Positions 20,794-30,037 of a stretch of 64,000 nt of DNA are shown here, piece by piece (within the stretch, counting starts at the first letter, position 1; each line of letters begins with the position of its first letter). A program made the translations under genes and the position numbers. Below the pieces are notes generated by a model. The model was not told where the DNA came from and searched no databases. It saw nothing but the letters and a program-made list of their open reading frames with translations. This stretch comes from Phycicoccus jejuensis (GTDB taxonomy: Bacteria; Actinomycetota; Actinomycetes; Actinomycetales; Dermatophilaceae). The DNA lies in the NCBI RefSeq assembly GCF_000720925.1, contig NZ_JOEE01000004.1, positions 62,001 through 126,000 on the forward strand. Reading direction: 5' to 3'.

Positions 20794-21236
20794 TTGGCCG
20801 GCGAGGCCGAGTACGACGAGCCGTCCGTTTACCGCGACGCCGGGGGATGGCTCTCCGCGAGAGGGCGTGAGCAGGTCCGGGAGCTGGGTCTGCACGACGA
20901 CCGCGTCGCCGGCCTGCCGGAGGGCGACCCGGCCTTCCAGGACGTCTTCGACGCCTGGCTGCGGCGCGGGGACCTCGACCGCCGGGTCCCGGGAGCGGAG
21001 AGCGGCCACGAGGTGCTCGCGCGGGTCCGAGCGGCGCTGCTCTCGCTGACCGACGAGTTCCGGGTGAGCAGGTGCTCGTCGTCACCCACGGCGGTGTCAT
21101 GGCCTTCGCGGTGCCCCGGCTCTGCGACAACCTTCGCGACGACCACGTTCTGGACCACGGGTTCGTGCCGAACGCGGTGCCGCTGCGGTTCACCGTCGGG
21201 GACGATGGCTGGACCGCGGGCGCTTGGCCGGTCTGA
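20794..21236 (+). pseudogene. Histidine phosphatase (phosphoglycerate-mutase-like) remnant
   Basis: Two adjoining frames together read as a histidine phosphatase. Frame one gives GEAEYDEPSVYRDAGGWLSARGREQVREL and continues to LTDEFR (to about 21063). The next frame then gives EQVLVVTHGGVMAFAVPRLC and runs to the TGA at 21234-21236. One added G in the GGG at 21062-21064 would restore a single frame. The N-terminal catalytic RHG is also missing: the sequence reads LAGEAEYD where RHGEAEYD is expected, with an in-frame stop at 20782. So both the 5' end and the frame are damaged. A sequencing error could explain the shift but not the lost RHG. Confidence 0.75.
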
Positions 21237-21272
21237 GTCCCGTTCGAGGTCGAGAGGATCGTCCGGGCTCAG
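21233..21272. terminator. Possible hairpin between pseudogene and nucS
   Basis: ctgag-t-cccg (21233-21242) pairs with cggg-ctcag (21264-21272) around a 21-nt loop, overlapping both convergent stop codons. The stem is 9 bp with one bulge. Confidence 0.3.
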
Positions 21273-21964
21273 AAGAGGCGGTGCTCGGTGTCGTCGATGC
21301 CGCGCAGGGCGTCGTAGTCGAGGACGACGCAGCGGATGCCGCGGTCCTCGGCGAGGGTGCGCGCCTGCGGCTTGATGACCTGGGCGGCGAAGATGCCGGT
21401 GACCGGCGCGAGGTGCGGGTCACGGTTCATCAGCTCGAGGTAGCGGGTCAGCTGCTCGACGCCGTCGATCTCGCCGCGCCGCTTGATCTCGACGGCGACG
21501 TGGCCGCCGGAGGCGTCGCGGCAGAGGATGTCGACCGGCCCGATCGCCGTCATGTACTCGCGGCGCGAGAGGGTCCAGCCCTCCCCGAGGGTCGTGATGT
21601 GCTCGGCGAGCAGCCGCTGGAGGTGCGCCTCGACCCCGTCCTTGACGAGGCCGGGGTCGACCCCGAGGTCGTGCGAGCTGTCGTGGTGGACCTCGTGCAG
21701 GCGCACCCGCAGCCGGTCCTCGGACTTCGCGTGCTGGACGACCCAGACCGCGCTCACGCCGTCGGCGGCCTCGGTCTCGTCGGGGGCGACCTCGGCCATC
21801 GCGCACGGCGGGGACATCCAGTTGAGCGGCTTGTACGAGCCGCCGTCGGAGTGGACGAGCACCGAGCCGTCGGCCTTGACGAGGAGCAGGCGCGTCGCGA
21901 GGGGCAGGTGGGCGCTCAGGCGTCCCTCGTAGTCGACCGAGCACGTCGCGATGACCATCCGCAC
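21269..21964 (-). CDS. nucS: Endonuclease NucS (EndoMS), non-canonical mismatch repair
   Basis: This 231-residue endonuclease cleaves both strands at G-T, G-G and T-T mismatches and replaces MutS/MutL in actinobacteria. The N-terminal domain begins [21 protein letters not shown]. The C-terminal RecB-like nuclease domain carries the catalytic residues in [34 protein letters not shown] (D and E-x-K). The GTG at 21964 is chosen because it matches the family N-terminus and lies 8 nt after a TAGGGT box. The expected beta-clamp-binding tail is short (DDTEHRLF). Confidence 0.94.
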   Translation of the reverse strand: MRMVIATCSVDYEGRLSAHLPLATRLLLVKADGSVLVHSDGGSYKPLNWMSPPCAMAEVAPDETEAADGVSAVWVVQHAKSEDRLRVRLHEVHHDSSHDLGVDPGLVKDGVEAHLQRLLAEHITTLGEGWTLSRREYMTAIGPVDILCRDASGGHVAVEIKRRGEIDGVEQLTRYLELMNRDPHLAPVTGIFAAQVIKPQARTLAEDRGIRCVVLDYDALRGIDDTEHRLF

Positions 21965-21972
21965 GAGCGTGA

Positions 21973-21978
21973 ACCCTA
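21973..21978 (-). promoter_or_regulatory. -10 box TAGGGT for nucS
   Basis: TAGGGT on the minus strand lies 8 nt before the GTG at 21964 and supports that start over the ATG at 21958. Confidence 0.45.
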
Positions 21979-22048
21979 CCGACCGGCCGTCGAGGCCGCT
22001 TGCCCCGCCCCGGACCCCGCGCGCACACTGGTGCCCGAGGTGAGGCCG

Positions 22049-22504
22049 ATGAGGGCAGCGCTGGTGCCGCTGGTGCTCGTGGCGCTGCCGGGCGCCGTCT
22101 TCGTCGCCGGCCTCTCCCTCCTGCGCTGGTTCACCGGCGAGCCCGCGCCGCGGGTCCTGCGCCGGCTCGGCCGGCCGACCCGGTGGTGCGCCGACCGGCT
22201 GCGGGGTGTGGCCGACGGGATGGAGCGCGTCGGGATGGTGCGGCGGACCCGTCCCGAGCCGGTGCTGCCGGTGCTCCTCGTCCTCGAGCTGCGCCGGCTG
22301 GCCGCGGAGGTCGTGCGCATCGAAGGCGACGACCAGCCGCACCGCGCCGCCCGGCTCGCCGCCGCGCGGGCCGCGTACGACCACGTCCTCGTGCAGCTCT
22401 GCGGCCACGCCCGCGTGCCGACACCCATCGGCCTGCTGCCGCTGGACCCGCGCGACCGGCTCGGGCTGGAGGTCGAGCTCGTCGCCGCGGGCGTCGACTG
22501 GTGA
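22049..22504 (+). CDS. Conserved actinobacterial hypothetical protein with N-terminal membrane helix
   Basis: This 151-residue protein has one hydrophobic N-terminal helix ([19 protein letters not shown], about residues 4-22). An arginine-rich soluble region follows, ending [23 protein letters not shown] do not recognise a functional family. It is divergent from nucS by 84 bp. The ATG at 22049 has gaggtgagg just upstream. Confidence 0.65.
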   Translation: MRAALVPLVLVALPGAVFVAGLSLLRWFTGEPAPRVLRRLGRPTRWCADRLRGVADGMERVGMVRRTRPEPVLPVLLVLELRRLAAEVVRIEGDDQPHRAARLAAARAAYDHVLVQLCGHARVPTPIGLLPLDPRDRLGLEVELVAAGVDW

Positions 22505-22588
22505 CGCCGGGCCCCGCGGCCACGGGGTAAGCAGCGTCACGCCCCGCCGGTCTCGTGGCCCGTGGGGCCCTCTGGAAGGATCGCCGCC

Positions 22589-24367
22589 ATGACGCGTGAC
22601 TTCACCAGCGTGGGTGTGATCGGCCTCGGGACCATGGGCGCAGGCATCGTGGAGGTGTTCGCGCGCAACGGCATCGACGTCGTCGCGGTCGACGCGAACG
22701 AGGCCGGGGTGGCCCACGGTCGCGAGATCCTCGCCGGCAGCACCGGCCGCGCCCTGCGCCGCGAGAAGATCACCCAGGAGCAGCACGACGCCCTCCACGC
22801 CCGGGTCCGCTTCACGAGCGACCTCGCCGACCTCGCGGGCTGCCAGCTCGTCGTCGAGGCCGTCCCGGAGCAGCTGGAGCTGAAGAAGCAGATCCTCGGT
22901 CGGCTCGACGACATCGTCGCTGCTGACGCCGTCCTCGCGACGAACACCTCCTCGCTGCCCGTCACCGAGATCGCCGTCGCCACCCGAGACCCCAAGCGCG
23001 TCGTCGGGATGCACTTCTTCAACCCGGCCCCGGTGCAGCAGTTCGTCGAGGTCATCCGCACCGTCATCACGGCCGACGACGTCTTCGAGGACGTCAAGGC
23101 CCTCGCCGAGCGGATCGGCAAGAAGCCGGTCATCGTCGGCGACAAGGCGGGCTTCATCGCCAACGCCCTGCTCTTCGGCTACCTCAACCACGCCGTCGCG
23201 ATGTACGAGAGCCGCTACGCCACCCGCGAGGACCTCGACGCCGCGATGCGCTTCGGGTGCGGTTACCCGATGGGCCCGCTCCAGCTGCTCGACCTCATCG
23301 GCCTCGACACCGCGTACGAGATCCTCGACACGATGTACAAGCAGGGTCGCGACCGCCTCCACGCCCCGAGCCCGATCATCAAGCAGATGGTCTCCGCCGG
23401 CCTGCTCGGCCGGAAGTCGGGCCGCGGCTTCTACACCTACTCCGCCCCCGGCTCGCCCGAGGTCGTCGCCGACGCGCAGACCCCGTCCGGCGGGGTGCCC
23501 GCGGGCGTCGACCTGCGCGAGGTGCGCACGGTCGGCGTCGTCGGGAGCGGCACGATGGCGACCGGCATCATCGAGGTCTTCGCGAAGGCCGGCTACGCGG
23601 TGACGTTCGTCGCCCGCTCGGACGCCAAGGTCGCCGACGTCGTCACCACGCTCGGCCGCAGCTGCGCCCGCGCGGTCGAGAAGGGCCGGATGGAGCAGGC
23701 CGACGCCGACGCGCTCCTGGGCCGGGTCGCCGGCGCGACCGGGCGCGAGGCGCTCGCCGACGTCGACCTCGTCGTCGAGGCCGTCGCCGAGGACCTCGCG
23801 GTCAAGCAGGACCTCTTCCGCGACCTGGACCGCATCTGCAAGCCGGGCGCGATCCTCGCGACGACCACCTCGTCGCTGCCCATCATCGACTGCGCCAAGG
23901 TCACCGCCCGGCCGCAGGACGTCATCGGGATGCACTTCTTCAACCCGGCGCAGGTGATGAAGCTGGTCGAGGTCGTCCACACGATCTCGACCGCGCCCGA
24001 CGTCGTCGCGACCGTCCAGGACCTGTGCGCGAGGACCGGCAAGGTGGCCGTCACCTGCGGCGACCGCAGCGGCTTCGTCGTCAACGCGCTGCTCTTCCCG
24101 TACCTCAACGACGCCGTGAAGATGCTCGAGGCCAACTACGCGAGCGCCGACGACATCGACACCGCGATGAAGACCGGCTGCGGGCTGCCGATGGGGCCCT
24201 TCGAGCTGCTCGACGTCGTCGGGCTCGACGTGTCGCTGGCCATCGAGCGCGAGCTCTACCTCGAGTTCCGTGAGCGCGGCTACGCGCCGGCGCCGCTGCT
24301 CGAGCACCTCGTGACGGCCGGCTACCTCGGTCGGAAGACCGGGCGCGGGTTCCGCACGTACGCCTGA
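22589..24367 (+). CDS. Tandem-duplicated 3-hydroxybutyryl-CoA dehydrogenase
   Basis: This 592-residue protein is two complete 3-hydroxyacyl-CoA dehydrogenase units in one chain. Unit one has the NAD motif [31 protein letters not shown] and [13 protein letters not shown], ending at about residue 295 with [11 protein letters not shown]. Unit two repeats the series: [45 protein letters not shown] and [11 protein letters not shown]. The family is usually about 285 residues and acts as a dimer, so the fusion probably makes an intramolecular pair. It oxidises 3-hydroxybutyryl-CoA or, in reverse, reduces acetoacetyl-CoA. This fits between the thiolase and Ccr encoded downstream. The ribosome site is ggaagga. 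Confidence 0.9.
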   Translation: MTRDFTSVGVIGLGTMGAGIVEVFARNGIDVVAVDANEAGVAHGREILAGSTGRALRREKITQEQHDALHARVRFTSDLADLAGCQLVVEAVPEQLELKKQILGRLDDIVAADAVLATNTSSLPVTEIAVATRDPKRVVGMHFFNPAPVQQFVEVIRTVITADDVFEDVKALAERIGKKPVIVGDKAGFIANALLFGYLNHAVAMYESRYATREDLDAAMRFGCGYPMGPLQLLDLIGLDTAYEILDTMYKQGRDRLHAPSPIIKQMVSAGLLGRKSGRGFYTYSAPGSPEVVADAQTPSGGVPAGVDLREVRTVGVVGSGTMATGIIEVFAKAGYAVTFVARSDAKVADVVTTLGRSCARAVEKGRMEQADADALLGRVAGATGREALADVDLVVEAVAEDLAVKQDLFRDLDRICKPGAILATTTSSLPIIDCAKVTARPQDVIGMHFFNPAQVMKLVEVVHTISTAPDVVATVQDLCARTGKVAVTCGDRSGFVVNALLFPYLNDAVKMLEANYASADDIDTAMKTGCGLPMGPFELLDVVGLDVSLAIERELYLEFRERGYAPAPLLEHLVTAGYLGRKTGRGFRTYA

Positions 24368-24590
24368 GCCCGGCCCGTCCGGGCGTGGCCGATCGGTGGA
24401 TGGGCATCGGCCGGACGGACATCACACACCTTTCGGGGTGCGCACCGGCGTGTCGCACGGGATCCTGAGGGGGAGATCGGTGCTGCAGCGCAGACGTGGA
24501 CCCTCTGCCCAGCACGCCCTGCCGCCCACCTCACGACGCCGTGCACCCCTGCCGCACGGCGCGGTGAGGACTGCCCGAGGAGCCGACGTC
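24368..24590. other. 223-bp upstream region of M23-like secreted protein
   Basis: No gene is visible. I looked for a ydaO-type c-di-AMP riboswitch, which often precedes cell-wall hydrolase genes in actinobacteria, and could not find its conserved core. The ribosome site cgagga lies 9 nt before the ATG at 24591. Confidence 0.4.
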
Positions 24591-25922
24591 ATGCAGTCCA
24601 CCCCTGTCCTGCGAGTCCCGCGCGCCGTCGGGCGCGTCCTCCTGGCCGCCGCCACGGTCGTCGCCGCCGCGGTCGGTGCCACCGCCCCCGCGCTCGCCGA
24701 CGGGCCGCGCATCGTGCGCCCCGTCGTCCTGCCGGCCGCCCCGGCGCCGGGCCGGGTCGCGGCCATCGACTCGAGCCACCCGTACAGCGCGCCGGTGTGG
24801 CTGCCGCTGCGCAAGGCCTCGGCCATCTCGTGCGTGAAGTCCAACTGCGCGGGCAGCGGCGGCGACTACCACGGCTACTGGGCGATCGACTTCATCGGCG
24901 ACCTCGGGGAGCCGGTCTACGCGGCCGGCGCGGGCGTGTTCCACGTCGGGGCGACCAGCCGGACCTGCAGCACCTCGGGCCAGAGCGACGGCACGTGGGG
25001 CTGGGTCGACCACGGGGGCGGCGTCGTCACCAAGTACACGCACCTGGACTCGCTCACCGTGGCGGAGGGGACCCGGGTCACACCGAGCACCCAGATCGGG
25101 CGGATGGGGCACTGGGGCGACACCCTGCCCTGCACGACGAACTACCTGCACTTCGAGGTCCGCGAGGGCGGCATCAAGGGCACGCGGGTGGAGCCGCGCA
25201 TCCTGTCGGCCTGCACCGCGTACGGGCGCGCGGACTACCCGAAGGCCTTCGGCGTCTCGTCCTTCGACAGCCTCGTCAAGGGGCAGAGCTCCACGGTCGA
25301 CTCGACGAACGCGTGCATCGCCTCCCCGTGGGTCTCGACGCCGACCGCGCCGCGCCTCTCGGTCACCCGCCAGAGCTCCTCCGCGCAGCTGTCGTGGGGC
25401 ACGCCGCCCGCCGGCACGACGACGGTCCGCATCGCCACGCAGCTGTGGAGCCCGAGCCTGTCGGCGTGGAACGACCCGGTCTACCGCACCTACGGCGGCA
25501 CGACGACCGGCACCACGTTGACGAGCCTGACCAACGGCCGCACCTACCGGACGACGGTGGCCTTCGCGAACGCCTCGGGCTTCAGCGCCTGGGCGCCGCA
25601 GGTGTCGTACGTCCCGGCGAGCGTGCCCTCGGTGCCGAAGAGCCCCCGCTTCCTCACCTCGCCGACCCGCGACTACATCCACTACGGCTGGTGGAAGAGC
25701 ACCGACAACGGCGCGGCCGTCTCCCGCTACGAGACGCAGGTGCGCTGCTACTACGGCACCGCGTGGAAGCCGTGGACGACGAGGACGACGAACGCCTCGA
25801 CGTACTACTACAACCACCGTGGCCTGACCGGGTACCAGACCTGCCAGGTGCGGGTCCGGGCGGTCAACGCGATGGGCGCCAGCGCCTGGTCGGCCGCGAG
25901 CCAGATCCGCAAGCAGCGCTGA
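24591..25922 (+). CDS. Secreted M23-like (LytM) domain protein with two fibronectin-III-like domains
   Basis: This 443-residue protein has a signal peptide (about residues 1-37, ending APALADG) and a LytM-like domain (about 60-205). The C-terminal half holds two Fn3-like repeats (about 240-340 and 345-440, rich in Trp, Tyr and Thr). LytM landmarks are AIDFIGDLGEPVYAAGAG, VDHGGGVVTKYTHLDSL and LHFEVREGG. Two canonical histidines are missing: the HxGxD motif reads YWAID, and the HLHFEV motif reads YLHFEV. Peptidoglycan cleavage is therefore doubtful, and it may be a wall-binding or regulatory protein. Several cysteines suggest disulfides outside the cell. Confidence 0.8.
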   Translation: MQSTPVLRVPRAVGRVLLAAATVVAAAVGATAPALADGPRIVRPVVLPAAPAPGRVAAIDSSHPYSAPVWLPLRKASAISCVKSNCAGSGGDYHGYWAIDFIGDLGEPVYAAGAGVFHVGATSRTCSTSGQSDGTWGWVDHGGGVVTKYTHLDSLTVAEGTRVTPSTQIGRMGHWGDTLPCTTNYLHFEVREGGIKGTRVEPRILSACTAYGRADYPKAFGVSSFDSLVKGQSSTVDSTNACIASPWVSTPTAPRLSVTRQSSSAQLSWGTPPAGTTTVRIATQLWSPSLSAWNDPVYRTYGGTTTGTTLTSLTNGRTYRTTVAFANASGFSAWAPQVSYVPASVPSVPKSPRFLTSPTRDYIHYGWWKSTDNGAAVSRYETQVRCYYGTAWKPWTTRTTNASTYYYNHRGLTGYQTCQVRVRAVNAMGASAWSAASQIRKQR

Positions 25923-25957
25923 GCCGTCCGGGCCGTCGGGGCCGCCGCGCCGGCCAG

Positions 25958-25963
25958 TAGGGT
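25958..25963 (+). promoter_or_regulatory. -10 box TAGGGT for DAO/GcvT fusion gene
   Basis: TAGGGT ends 6 nt before the GTG at 25970, with no ribosome site between, so the transcript is probably leaderless. Confidence 0.45.
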
Positions 25964-25969
25964 CGGCGG

Positions 25970-28435
25970 GTGAGCCCCGCACCGCTGCCCGCCCGCGCCC
26001 GTGTCGTCGTCGTCGGCGGGGGTGTCATCGGCACCTCGGTCGCCTACCACCTCGCGCAGGCCGGCGAGAGCGACGTGCTGCTGCTGGAGCGCGACCGGCT
26101 GACCTCCGGCACGACGTGGCACGCCGCCGGCCTCATGACGTGCTTCGGATCCTTCAGCGAGACGAGCACGCGGCTGCGCCTGTACTCCCGCGACCTCTAC
26201 GGGCGACTCGAGGCCGAGACGGGGCAGTCGACCGGCTTCACGCCGGTCGGGCTCGTCGAGGCCGCCGCCGACCGCGACCGCCTCGAGGAGTACCGGCGGG
26301 TAGCGACCTTCCAGCGGCGCCTCGGGCTGGAGGTCGAGGAGGTCTCGCCGGCCGAGATGGCCGAGCTCTTCCCGCTGGCCCGCACCGACGACCTCGCCGG
26401 CGGCTTCCACGTGCCCGGGGACGGCCGGGTCAACCCCGTCGACCTGACGATGGCCCTCGCGAAGGGGGCCCGGGCCCGCGGCGTGCGGGTCGCCGAGGGG
26501 GTGCGCGTCGAGCAGGTGCTCACGCGGCGGCGCGGCGTCGTCGAGGAGGTGGCCGGGGTCGTCACCGACCACGGCACGGTCGAGTGCGACGTCGTCGTCA
26601 ACGCCGCCGGGATGTGGGCCCGCGAGCTCGCCGCGCAGAACGGCGTCGTCGTGCCCAACCAGGCCGCCGAGCACTACTACCTCGTGACCGAGGCGATCGA
26701 GGGGATGAGCCCGGACGCCCCGGTCTTCGAGGACCCCGCCTCCTACGGGTACTACCGCGAGGAGGGCGGCGGCATGATGGTCGGCCTCTTCGAGCCGGTC
26801 GCGGCCGCCTGGAAGGTCGAGGGCATCCCGCGGGACTTCTCCTTCGGGAGCCTCCCGCCCGACACCGACCGCGTCGGCCCGTTCCTCGAGAAGGCGATGG
26901 CGCGCGTGCCCGTCGTCGAGACCGCCGGCATCCGCACGTTCTTCTGCGGCCCCGAGTCCTTCATGCCCGACCTCGCCCCGGGCGTCGGCGAGGCCCCCGG
27001 CATCCACGGCTACTTCGTCTGCGCGGGGCTGAACTCGGTCGGCATCCTCTCGGCGGGCGGGCTCGGGCGCATCCTCGCCCACTGGGTGCTCACCGGGAGG
27101 CCGGACGTCGACGTCACGGGGATCGACGTCGCCCGCTTCCGAGAGCACCAGCTGCTGCCGGAGCACCGGCGGGCCCGCACCGCCGAGGTGCTCGGCACCG
27201 TCTACGCCGCGCACACGCCGGGCGTGCAGCTGACCACGTCGCGGGGTGTCTTCCGCTCGCCCGTCCACGACCGGGTCGTCGCGGCCGGCGGGTACCTGCG
27301 TGACGTCTCGGGCTGGGAGGGCGCCGCCTGGTACGCCGGGCCGGGGGAGACCCCGCAGGCGGAGCCGACCTGGGGGCGCGCCCCGTGGTTCGCGCGCTGG
27401 GAGGCCGAGCACCGGGCCGTCCGCGAGGCCGCCGGCCTGTTCGACATGTCGTTCATGGGGCGATTCGCCGTGCGCGGCCCGGACGCCCTCGCCGTGCTCG
27501 ACCACCTGAGCGCGGGCGACCTGTCGGTCGACGGCCGGATCACCTACACGCAGTGGCTCGCCGACGACGGCGGCCTGCTCGCCGACCTCACGGTGACCCG
27601 CCTCGCCGCCGACGACCTCCTCGTCGTCGCCTCCGACACCCAGCACGCACAGGTCCTCGGGATGCTGCGCCGCGCCCTCGGCGACGCCGACGCGACCGTC
27701 ACGGACGTCACCGAGGACGGCGCGATGCTGAGCCTCCAGGGGCCGGCGTCCCGCGCGGTCCTCGAGACCGTGGCGCCGCAGGCGGACTGGAGCGACGAGG
27801 CCTTCCCGTTCCGGGCCGCCCGCAGCATCGAGGTCGACGGCACGCCGGTGCTCGCCGTCCGTGTCACGTACGTCGGTGAGCTGGGCTGGGAGCTCTACGT
27901 CCCGGCCGCCGCCGCGCCCGCCGTGTGGGACCGGCTGCTCGCGGCCGGCGCGCCGCACGGCCTGCGACCGACGGGGCTCGCCGCGCTCGGCAGCCTGCGC
28001 CTCGAGAAGGGCTACCGCGACTACGGCCACGACGTCGACACCACCGACGACGTCCGCACCGCCGGGCTGTCCTTCGCGGTGGCGGCCGACAAGCCGGGCG
28101 GCTTCCGGGGCCGTGGGGCCGTGCAGGCCGGCGCACGGGCCGGCGCCCCGCGCCACCGCGTCGTCTCGCTCGTCGTCGCCGACCCCGAGCCGCTGCTCTT
28201 CCACGGCGAGGTCGTCCTGCGCGACGGCGTCGCGGTCGGTGACGTCCGCAGCGGCTCCTACGGCTGGAGCGTCGGGGGAGCCGTCGGCCTCGCGGGCGTC
28301 GAGCACGAGGAGGGCGTCACGGCGCAGTGGCTGCGCGAGGGCCGCTGGGAGGTCGACGTCGCGGGCACGCGGTACCCGGCCGAGGTCTCGCTCCGCCCGC
28401 CCTACGACCCCTCGTCCGCCCGCGTGCGCGGCTGA
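25970..28435 (+). CDS. FAD oxidoreductase-GcvT fusion (dimethylglycine/sarcosine dehydrogenase family)
   Basis: This 821-residue enzyme has an N-terminal D-amino-acid-oxidase-type FAD domain (ARVVVVGGGVIGTSVAYHLAQAG, about residues 10-380) and a linker domain. A C-terminal aminomethyltransferase (GcvT-like) pair follows (about 425-815; FDMSFMGRFAVRGPDAL, GELGWELYVP, LRLEKGYRDYGHD, AEVSLRPPYDPSSARVRG). Such proteins oxidatively demethylate dimethylglycine or sarcosine and pass the one-carbon unit to tetrahydrofolate. The substrate here is not certain. It stands alone, without glycine betaine genes. Confidence 0.87.
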   Translation: MSPAPLPARARVVVVGGGVIGTSVAYHLAQAGESDVLLLERDRLTSGTTWHAAGLMTCFGSFSETSTRLRLYSRDLYGRLEAETGQSTGFTPVGLVEAAADRDRLEEYRRVATFQRRLGLEVEEVSPAEMAELFPLARTDDLAGGFHVPGDGRVNPVDLTMALAKGARARGVRVAEGVRVEQVLTRRRGVVEEVAGVVTDHGTVECDVVVNAAGMWARELAAQNGVVVPNQAAEHYYLVTEAIEGMSPDAPVFEDPASYGYYREEGGGMMVGLFEPVAAAWKVEGIPRDFSFGSLPPDTDRVGPFLEKAMARVPVVETAGIRTFFCGPESFMPDLAPGVGEAPGIHGYFVCAGLNSVGILSAGGLGRILAHWVLTGRPDVDVTGIDVARFREHQLLPEHRRARTAEVLGTVYAAHTPGVQLTTSRGVFRSPVHDRVVAAGGYLRDVSGWEGAAWYAGPGETPQAEPTWGRAPWFARWEAEHRAVREAAGLFDMSFMGRFAVRGPDALAVLDHLSAGDLSVDGRITYTQWLADDGGLLADLTVTRLAADDLLVVASDTQHAQVLGMLRRALGDADATVTDVTEDGAMLSLQGPASRAVLETVAPQADWSDEAFPFRAARSIEVDGTPVLAVRVTYVGELGWELYVPAAAAPAVWDRLLAAGAPHGLRPTGLAALGSLRLEKGYRDYGHDVDTTDDVRTAGLSFAVAADKPGGFRGRGAVQAGARAGAPRHRVVSLVVADPEPLLFHGEVVLRDGVAVGDVRSGSYGWSVGGAVGLAGVEHEEGVTAQWLREGRWEVDVAGTRYPAEVSLRPPYDPSSARVRG

Positions 28436-28452
28436 GCGGCAGACTGGTCGAC

Positions 28453-28731
28453 GTGCCCCGCTCCAACCGTCGCCGCCGCGACCTCGAGTCCCGTCCGCTC
28501 GGCGGCTCGACCGAGGTCGCGACCGAGCTGTGGCGCGGACGGCCCTGGCACGTCCGCCGGCTGACCGGCGCCACGTCGAGCCGCGAGTACCGCTGCCCGG
28601 GGTGCCACCAGGGCATCCCGGTCGGGACGGCCCACGTCGTCGCGTGGCCGGCGACCGGGGTGGGCGGGGTCGAGGAGCGGCGCCACTGGCACACCCGCTG
28701 CTGGGCCTCGCGGCACGCCGCGCAGCCCTGA
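28453..28731 (+). CDS. Small actinobacterial protein with CxxC/HxxxxC zinc-finger-like motif
   Basis: This 92-residue basic protein has YRCPGCHQGIPVGTAHVVAWP followed by RRHWHTRCWASR, a likely zinc-binding arrangement (Cys-x2-Cys ... His-x-His-x2-Cys). Homologues are often loosely called ATP/GTP-binding proteins, but no nucleotide motif is visible. The GTG at 28453 lies 17 bp after the preceding gene. Function unknown. Confidence 0.7.
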   Translation: MPRSNRRRRDLESRPLGGSTEVATELWRGRPWHVRRLTGATSSREYRCPGCHQGIPVGTAHVVAWPATGVGGVEERRHWHTRCWASRHAAQP

Positions 28732-28737
28732 GCCTCC

Positions 28738-29970
28738 TCAGGCCTCGCGCTGGCGCGGGACGAGGACCTCTTCGTAGAGCAGGAGCAGCCCGGCCGCGAC
28801 GGGGATGGCGAGCAGCGCCCCGAGCACGCCGAGCAGCGCCCCGCCGGCGAGCGCGGCGACGACCGTGACGGTGCCGGGCACCGAGACCGTCTGCTGCATG
28901 ACCCGCGGGGCGATGACGTAGTTCTCGACCTGCTGGTAGACGACGTAGTAGACGACCACGACGAGCGCCTTCTGCGGCTCGTCGAAGAACGCGACGAGGG
29001 TGACGATGGCCGCGCCGAGCGTGGCGCCGACCATCGGGATGAGGCCGAGCAGGCCGACGGTTACCGCGAGGACCGCGGGGTAGGGCACGCCGACGATGCG
29101 GAGCATCACGTACGACAGCACCGCGTTGAGGGTCGCGATGAGCACCTGGCCGCCGGCGTACGCGCCGACCCGACGCATGATCTCCTCCGAGAGCGCGACG
29201 ACCCGCGGGCGCCGGCTCATCGGGACCAGCGCGTAGGCGGCGGTCTTGACCCGGGGCATCGACACGAGCAGGTAGAGGGTCAGGACGAGGACGGTGAGGA
29301 CCTGGAAGGTCCCGCTGAGCACCGCCCGGCCGGCGCCGAGGAGGCCGCCGAGCAGGCCCTCGACGAACGACTGGTCGGTCAGCTTGGACACGAGCTCGGC
29401 CTGGAGCCGGTCGATGACGTCGTAGTGCCGGTCGAGCTCGCGGACCCACCGGGCGTCGAGGAGGTCGCCGACGTACTCGGGCGTGCGGGCGGCGAGGGCC
29501 GACCCCTGGACGACCACGGTCGGCAGGACGAGCGAGGCGATGGCGGCGAGGACGAGCAGCAGCCCGCCGAAGACCGCCGTGACGGCCACGGGGCGGGGCA
29601 GCCACCGCTGCGACAGCTTCTCGACGACGGGGTCGAGCGCGAGGGCGAGGAAGAAGGCGACGAGGAGGATGGTGATCGTCGTCGCGAGCCGGGCGAGGCC
29701 CGTCCACAGGCCGACGGCGAGCAGCGCCCCCGTGGCCCCGAAGAACCCGATGTAGAAGGGCGAGTGCCGGTTGAGCGGCTGGCCCGCCGAGCCGTAGCGC
29801 AGCAGCGCCGCGGTGCCGGGGTCGAGCGCGCCCGCGGGGCCCGGCGGCAGGTCGCCCTCGGCGGGGATCGCCTCGGGGTCGATGTGGTTGCTCTGCTCGA
29901 GGACGCGCCGCTGGCGCCGCCGGTAGTCGCCCCACCGGGACACCGGGCCCCACACCGTCGTCATCCGCAC
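28738..29970 (-). CDS. AI-2E family transporter (PerM-like permease)
   Basis: This 410-residue membrane protein has about eight hydrophobic segments and a large soluble insertion after the fourth. Family landmarks are SLVLPTVVVQ, LGLIPMVGATLGAAIVTLVA, YYVVYQQVENYVIAPRVMQQTV and GGALLGVLGALLAIPVAA. Relatives include AI-2 exporters and Na+/H+ antiporters; the substrate is unknown here. The GTG at 29970 has ggagg 7 nt upstream. The ATG at 29964 and a longer GTG at 29991 are alternatives. A TAGGGT box just upstream would make a very short leader that begins near the ribosome site. It is downstream of ccr on the same strand. Confidence 0.88.
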   Translation of the reverse strand: MRMTTVWGPVSRWGDYRRRQRRVLEQSNHIDPEAIPAEGDLPPGPAGALDPGTAALLRYGSAGQPLNRHSPFYIGFFGATGALLAVGLWTGLARLATTITILLVAFFLALALDPVVEKLSQRWLPRPVAVTAVFGGLLLVLAAIASLVLPTVVVQGSALAARTPEYVGDLLDARWVRELDRHYDVIDRLQAELVSKLTDQSFVEGLLGGLLGAGRAVLSGTFQVLTVLVLTLYLLVSMPRVKTAAYALVPMSRRPRVVALSEEIMRRVGAYAGGQVLIATLNAVLSYVMLRIVGVPYPAVLAVTVGLLGLIPMVGATLGAAIVTLVAFFDEPQKALVVVVYYVVYQQVENYVIAPRVMQQTVSVPGTVTVVAALAGGALLGVLGALLAIPVAAGLLLLYEEVLVPRQREA

Positions 29971-30037
29971 CGGCACACCTCCGGCCCACACCCTAGTGGC
30001 GGGTGCGGGCCGGGGGCGGAGGCGCCCGGGATGTCGC

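Noticed and set aside
21269..24307. Long minus-strand frame continuing upstream of nucS across the HBD gene
   Set aside because: Only the nucS part has recognisable protein sequence. The rest is antisense to the conserved dehydrogenase and low in complexity.
24368..24590. c-di-AMP (ydaO) riboswitch before the M23-like gene
   Set aside because: The location is typical, but I could not find the conserved core or matching stems.
28727..28742. Short cctgag/ctcagg hairpin between the small zinc-finger-like gene and the AI-2E permease
   Set aside because: The stem is only 6 bp and could occur by chance, so it is not listed as a terminator.
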